Source: an uncultured Clostridia bacterium
GTDB lineage: Bacteria > Bacillota > Clostridia > Christensenellales > CAG-314
Reading direction: 5' to 3'
Length of the DNA: 7,823 nucleotides
Assembly: GCA_937915515.1 (NCBI GenBank)
Contig: CALGIK010000255.1
Span: 1 to 7,823, forward strand
Below, in pieces: positions 5,876-7,823 of this stretch. The notes beneath the pieces were generated by a model. The model saw only the letters and a list, made by a program, of their open reading frames with translations. It was not told the origin of the DNA and made no database searches. The stretch's first letter is position 1; every line of letters begins with the position of its first letter. Both the position numbers and the translations under genes were made by a program.

Positions 5876-6934
5876 TTAAAGCTTAGTGCCGCAATTATGG
5901 CAGAATTTTTTGCCGGGTGCTACTTCTGTTCCGCATTGCGGACACTTATTTTTTGATGCGGCTTGTTTAGACCCGCATTCCGGACAGAATTTTGCTCCTG
6001 CAGCAATTTGCGTGCCGCATTGTGTGCAAAAACTCTTAGGGGCCTCCTTTTTTTCTTCAACGGCATCCTTAGCATTAGCGATATTGGAAAAAGTTGTTGC
6101 GTTTGCGCCGCCAAACATTTGCCCCATGCCCACTCCCATAAATGTGCCTACTGTGCCTTGATTTTTTGCCGCATCGCCAAGCGCATCGGCTGCTTTCTTT
6201 TGAGTGTATGTGCCCATCTTATCACCTAATATGCCAAGCTGAGTACGTTCGTCAAGCGCCTTTTCGACGGCTTCGGGAAGACTGACATTTTCGATAATAA
6301 AAGTGGTAATAGCCAGACCTAATTCGTTAAACTTATCCTGTACGTGCTTAGTGACCTTTTCGCCAAATTCCTGAAGGTTTGCAGCCATATCCAATACGCC
6401 TACTTTGCTTTCGGCAATTGTATCGGACAGCTGACTCACAATAAGACTTTTTAGGTGATTGTTTATATCGGAAGTCGTAAAGGTGCTGTTTGTACCAAAT
6501 AATTCCTTAAGTAATTTGCCTGCGTCAGAAACCTTAAAAGCATAAGTGCCGTAAGCTTTTAGCCTTATCATCCCAAAATCCGAGTCACGCATCAAAACAG
6601 GATTTTGCGTACCCCATCTTTGATCGGTAAATTGTTTTGTATTTATAAAGTAGACGTCGCTTTTGATGACAACCTCGCGTCCTTGATACAAAAGACTGCG
6701 CATACCTGACAACAAGGGCAGATTTCCTGTGCCTAAAGTATATTGTCCGGGTCCAAAAACATCGGCTATTTGCCCCTTATTTACAAATACGGCAACCTGA
6801 CTTTCCCTTACGGTAAGTTTACTGCCGGACATTATTTCCCATTTTTCGTTGGGCATAGCAAAACGGTGTACTAAAGTGTCGTTGGTATCGTCCCGCCAGT
6901 CCACCACTTTCCACATTTGACTTCTTAATCCCAT
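5876..6934 (-). CDS. SPFH-domain protein with C-terminal double zinc ribbon, YdjI-like
   Basis: A 352-residue protein of the stomatin/prohibitin group that carries a C-terminal zinc ribbon (the YdjI-type family, sometimes labelled virion core protein). The SPFH region spans about 33-235 and includes KLTVRESQVAVFVNKG (39-54), FGPGQYTL (60-67) and ITTFIIENVSLPEAVEKALDER (in 209-230). A glycine/alanine-rich linker (about 250-280) leads to two zinc ribbons: Cys303/Cys306 with Cys317/Cys320, and Cys331/Cys334 with Cys345/Cys348, each of the FCxxCG type. No transmembrane segment is seen, so membrane contact would be peripheral or through a partner such as the downstream membrane protein. In B. subtilis, YdjI belongs to the PspA membrane-stress operon; a like role here is inference. 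The start is supported by AAGGAGA 8 nt upstream. It is the first gene of its operon and divergent from deoC. Confidence 0.9.
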   Translation of the reverse strand: MGLRSQMWKVVDWRDDTNDTLVHRFAMPNEKWEIMSGSKLTVRESQVAVFVNKGQIADVFGPGQYTLGTGNLPLLSGMRSLLYQGREVVIKSDVYFINTKQFTDQRWGTQNPVLMRDSDFGMIRLKAYGTYAFKVSDAGKLLKELFGTNSTFTTSDINNHLKSLIVSQLSDTIAESKVGVLDMAANLQEFGEKVTKHVQDKFNELGLAITTFIIENVSLPEAVEKALDERTQLGILGDKMGTYTQKKAADALGDAAKNQGTVGTFMGVGMGQMFGGANATTFSNIANAKDAVEEKKEAPKSFCTQCGTQIAAGAKFCPECGSKQAASKNKCPQCGTEVAPGKKFCHNCGTKL

Positions 6935-6957
6935 AATGCGTATCTCCTTAATTATAA

Positions 6958-6999
6958 ATTATACTTAGTTAGTATATCACTTAGCATTATTTTAGGCAA
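6958..6999 (-). promoter_or_regulatory. probable promoter region of the SPFH operon with palindrome
   Basis: Two overlapping minus-strand options exist. TTGCCT (6999-6994) with TATACT (6976-6971) has 17-nt spacing. A perfect TATAAT (6963-6958) has only a poor -35 (TGCTAA) at 17 nt. A near-perfect 17-bp palindrome, TATACTTAGTTAGTATA (6960-6976, one mismatched pair), covers both -10 candidates and is well placed for a repressor. The strength of the -35 is the weak point of this call. Confidence 0.5.
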
Positions 7000-7056
7000 G
7001 TTTTTTGTCAAATATTAGAGCATTTAGGTAAATAATTATCAAAAACATAATGTACA

Positions 7057-7085
7057 TTGACACAATAGCATAAAAAGGTTATAAT
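7057..7085 (+). promoter_or_regulatory. sigma-A promoter of the deo operon
   Basis: A perfect TTGACA (7057-7062) and a perfect TATAAT (7080-7085) are separated by 17 nt, predicting a start near 7092 and a leader of about 20 nt before deoC. A 10-bp palindrome AATGTACATT (7049-7058) overlaps the edge of the -35 box and could be an operator, since deo operons are usually repressed without deoxyribonucleosides. No regulator gene lies in the window. Confidence 0.87.
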
Positions 7086-7110
7086 AATTTTAATATATAT
7101 ATGAGGAATT

Positions 7111-7773
7111 ATGCACATAGAAGAAATTTTAAATAAAACCGACCATACATTTTTAAAAATTGACGCTACCTGGCAACAAATAAAAAACGCAATAGACGAA
7201 GCTGTTATTTTTGGTACAGCTTGCGTGTGCATACCTCCTTCTTATGTGAAAGAAGCAAAGAGCTATGCCGTTGACAAAATAAAAATATGCACGGTTATTG
7301 GCTTCCCCAACGGCTATAACACCACAAAAACAAAGGTGTCCGAAGCAAAGGAGGCTATGGCTAACGGTGCTGACGAATTGGATATGGTTATTAATATCGG
7401 CTGGGTAAAGGACGGCTTTTTTGATAAAGTAAAGGATGAGATTAATGCCGTAAAGGCAGCCGTCCCTAAAAAAGTTTTAAAAGTTATAATAGAAACCTGC
7501 TTATTAACTAAAGAGGAAATTGTGTCTTTATGCCGCATAATTAACGAAACAAATGCCGATTATATAAAGACAAGCACGGGTTTTTCTTTTGCGGGAGCAA
7601 ATAAGGAAGATGTAATGCTTATAAAACAAAACATAGATAATTCTAAAAAAATTAAAGCGGCAGGAGGCATAAAAAGCTTAAAAGACGCCGAGGATTTTAT
7701 CGATTTAGGTTGTGACAGGATAGGCGCAAGCAGCATTGTTGCGGCGGCAAAAAATAAGCCGCAAATTGATTAA
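7111..7773 (+). CDS. deoC: deoxyribose-phosphate aldolase DeoC
   Basis: Class I aldolase that cleaves 2-deoxy-D-ribose 5-phosphate to glyceraldehyde 3-phosphate and acetaldehyde, letting the cell use deoxynucleoside sugars. The 220 residues match the usual length of Bacillota DeoC. Seen in the sequence: the N-terminal DHTFLK (11-16), VIGFPNG (62-68), ELDMVINIG with Asp91 (E. coli Asp102), the Schiff-base lysine Lys153 in YIKTSTGF (151-158), Lys182 in IKAAGGIKS (E. coli Lys201), and the phosphate-binding RIGASS (203-208). All three catalytic residues are present. The ATG has GAGG with only 4 nt between it and the start, a short spacing. It is first in a plus-strand operon and is followed after 8 nt by deoD. 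Confidence 0.96.
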   Translation: MHIEEILNKTDHTFLKIDATWQQIKNAIDEAVIFGTACVCIPPSYVKEAKSYAVDKIKICTVIGFPNGYNTTKTKVSEAKEAMANGADELDMVINIGWVKDGFFDKVKDEINAVKAAVPKKVLKVIIETCLLTKEEIVSLCRIINETNADYIKTSTGFSFAGANKEDVMLIKQNIDNSKKIKAAGGIKSLKDAEDFIDLGCDRIGASSIVAAAKNKPQID

Positions 7774-7781
7774 GGAGAAGT

Positions 7782-7823
7782 ATGGCTACACCTCACATAA
7801 GCGCAGACAAGAGCGACTTTGCA
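7782..7823 (+). CDS. deoD: purine nucleoside phosphorylase DeoD, first 14 codons
   Basis: Only the N-terminus MATPHISADKSDFA is in the window. It closely matches the start of E. coli-type hexameric DeoD (MATPHINAEMGDFA). The enzyme splits purine (deoxy)nucleosides with phosphate into base and (deoxy)ribose 1-phosphate; after mutation to the 5-phosphate this feeds DeoC. The start is 8 nt after the deoC stop, and the ribosome binding site AAGGAG overlaps that stop codon, so the two genes are very probably co-transcribed. With so few residues the call depends on the N-terminal match and the deoC context. Confidence 0.85.
   Translation, partial: MATPHISADKSDFA

Noticed and set aside
5886..6161. 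Plus-strand open frames antisense to the SPFH zinc ribbons.
   Set aside because: Cys- and Pro-rich translations are the mirror of the repeated zinc ribbon codons; there is no ribosome binding site or plausible product.
1..7823. CRISPR arrays, insertion sequences, phage genes, tRNA or rRNA.
   Set aside because: No regularly spaced repeats, transposase motifs, terminal inverted repeats or cloverleaf-like sequences were seen.

Overview
The window is AT-rich, and its gene order points to a low-GC Bacillota genome, most likely from the Clostridia. The evidence is the FabT-FabH-ACP-FabK-FabD-FabG order, the use of FabK as enoyl reductase, strong AGGAGG-type ribosome binding sites and two perfect sigma-A promoters. 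The species cannot be named from the sequence. All coding sequences read in the standard code with no internal stops.

Positions 1-4113 (minus strand) hold the 5' part of a type II fatty acid synthesis (FAS II) operon. It is read as promoter, operator, fabT (MarR regulator), fabH, acpP, fabK, fabD and fabG, which is cut by the window edge. The genes abut, overlap or lie close together: fabT/fabH have no gap, acpP/fabK overlap by 4 nt, fabK/fabD overlap by 13 nt, and fabD/fabG are 15 nt apart. This implies one transcript with translational coupling. FabD loads malonyl onto ACP, FabH starts chains, FabG and FabK perform the two reductions, and FabT probably represses the operon through a 17-bp palindrome just downstream of the transcription start. 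The condensing enzyme FabF, the dehydratase FabZ and acetyl-CoA carboxylase are not in the window and would be expected beyond position 1.

Positions 4114-4448 are a non-coding AT-rich spacer. It carries a second hairpin behind the terminator of the next operon.

Positions 4449-6999 (minus strand) hold a second operon: an SPFH-domain protein with a C-terminal double zinc ribbon (YdjI-like), a membrane-anchored protein with two N-terminal zinc ribbons (possibly YdjG-like), and a 64-residue DUF1858 CxxC protein. A hairpin lies between the first two genes, and a good intrinsic terminator follows the third. The first two resemble the partners of PspA in the Bacillus subtilis membrane-stress operon, but no pspA is present here.

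Positions 7057-7823 (plus strand) start a divergent deoxynucleoside catabolic operon: a perfect promoter, deoC, and the first 14 codons of deoD.

Nothing here is clearly a new system. The points most worth a second look are the displaced catalytic lysine of FabG at the window edge, the promoter-operator arrangement of the fab operon with a matching half-site at the SPFH promoter, and the SPFH/zinc ribbon/DUF1858 grouping.
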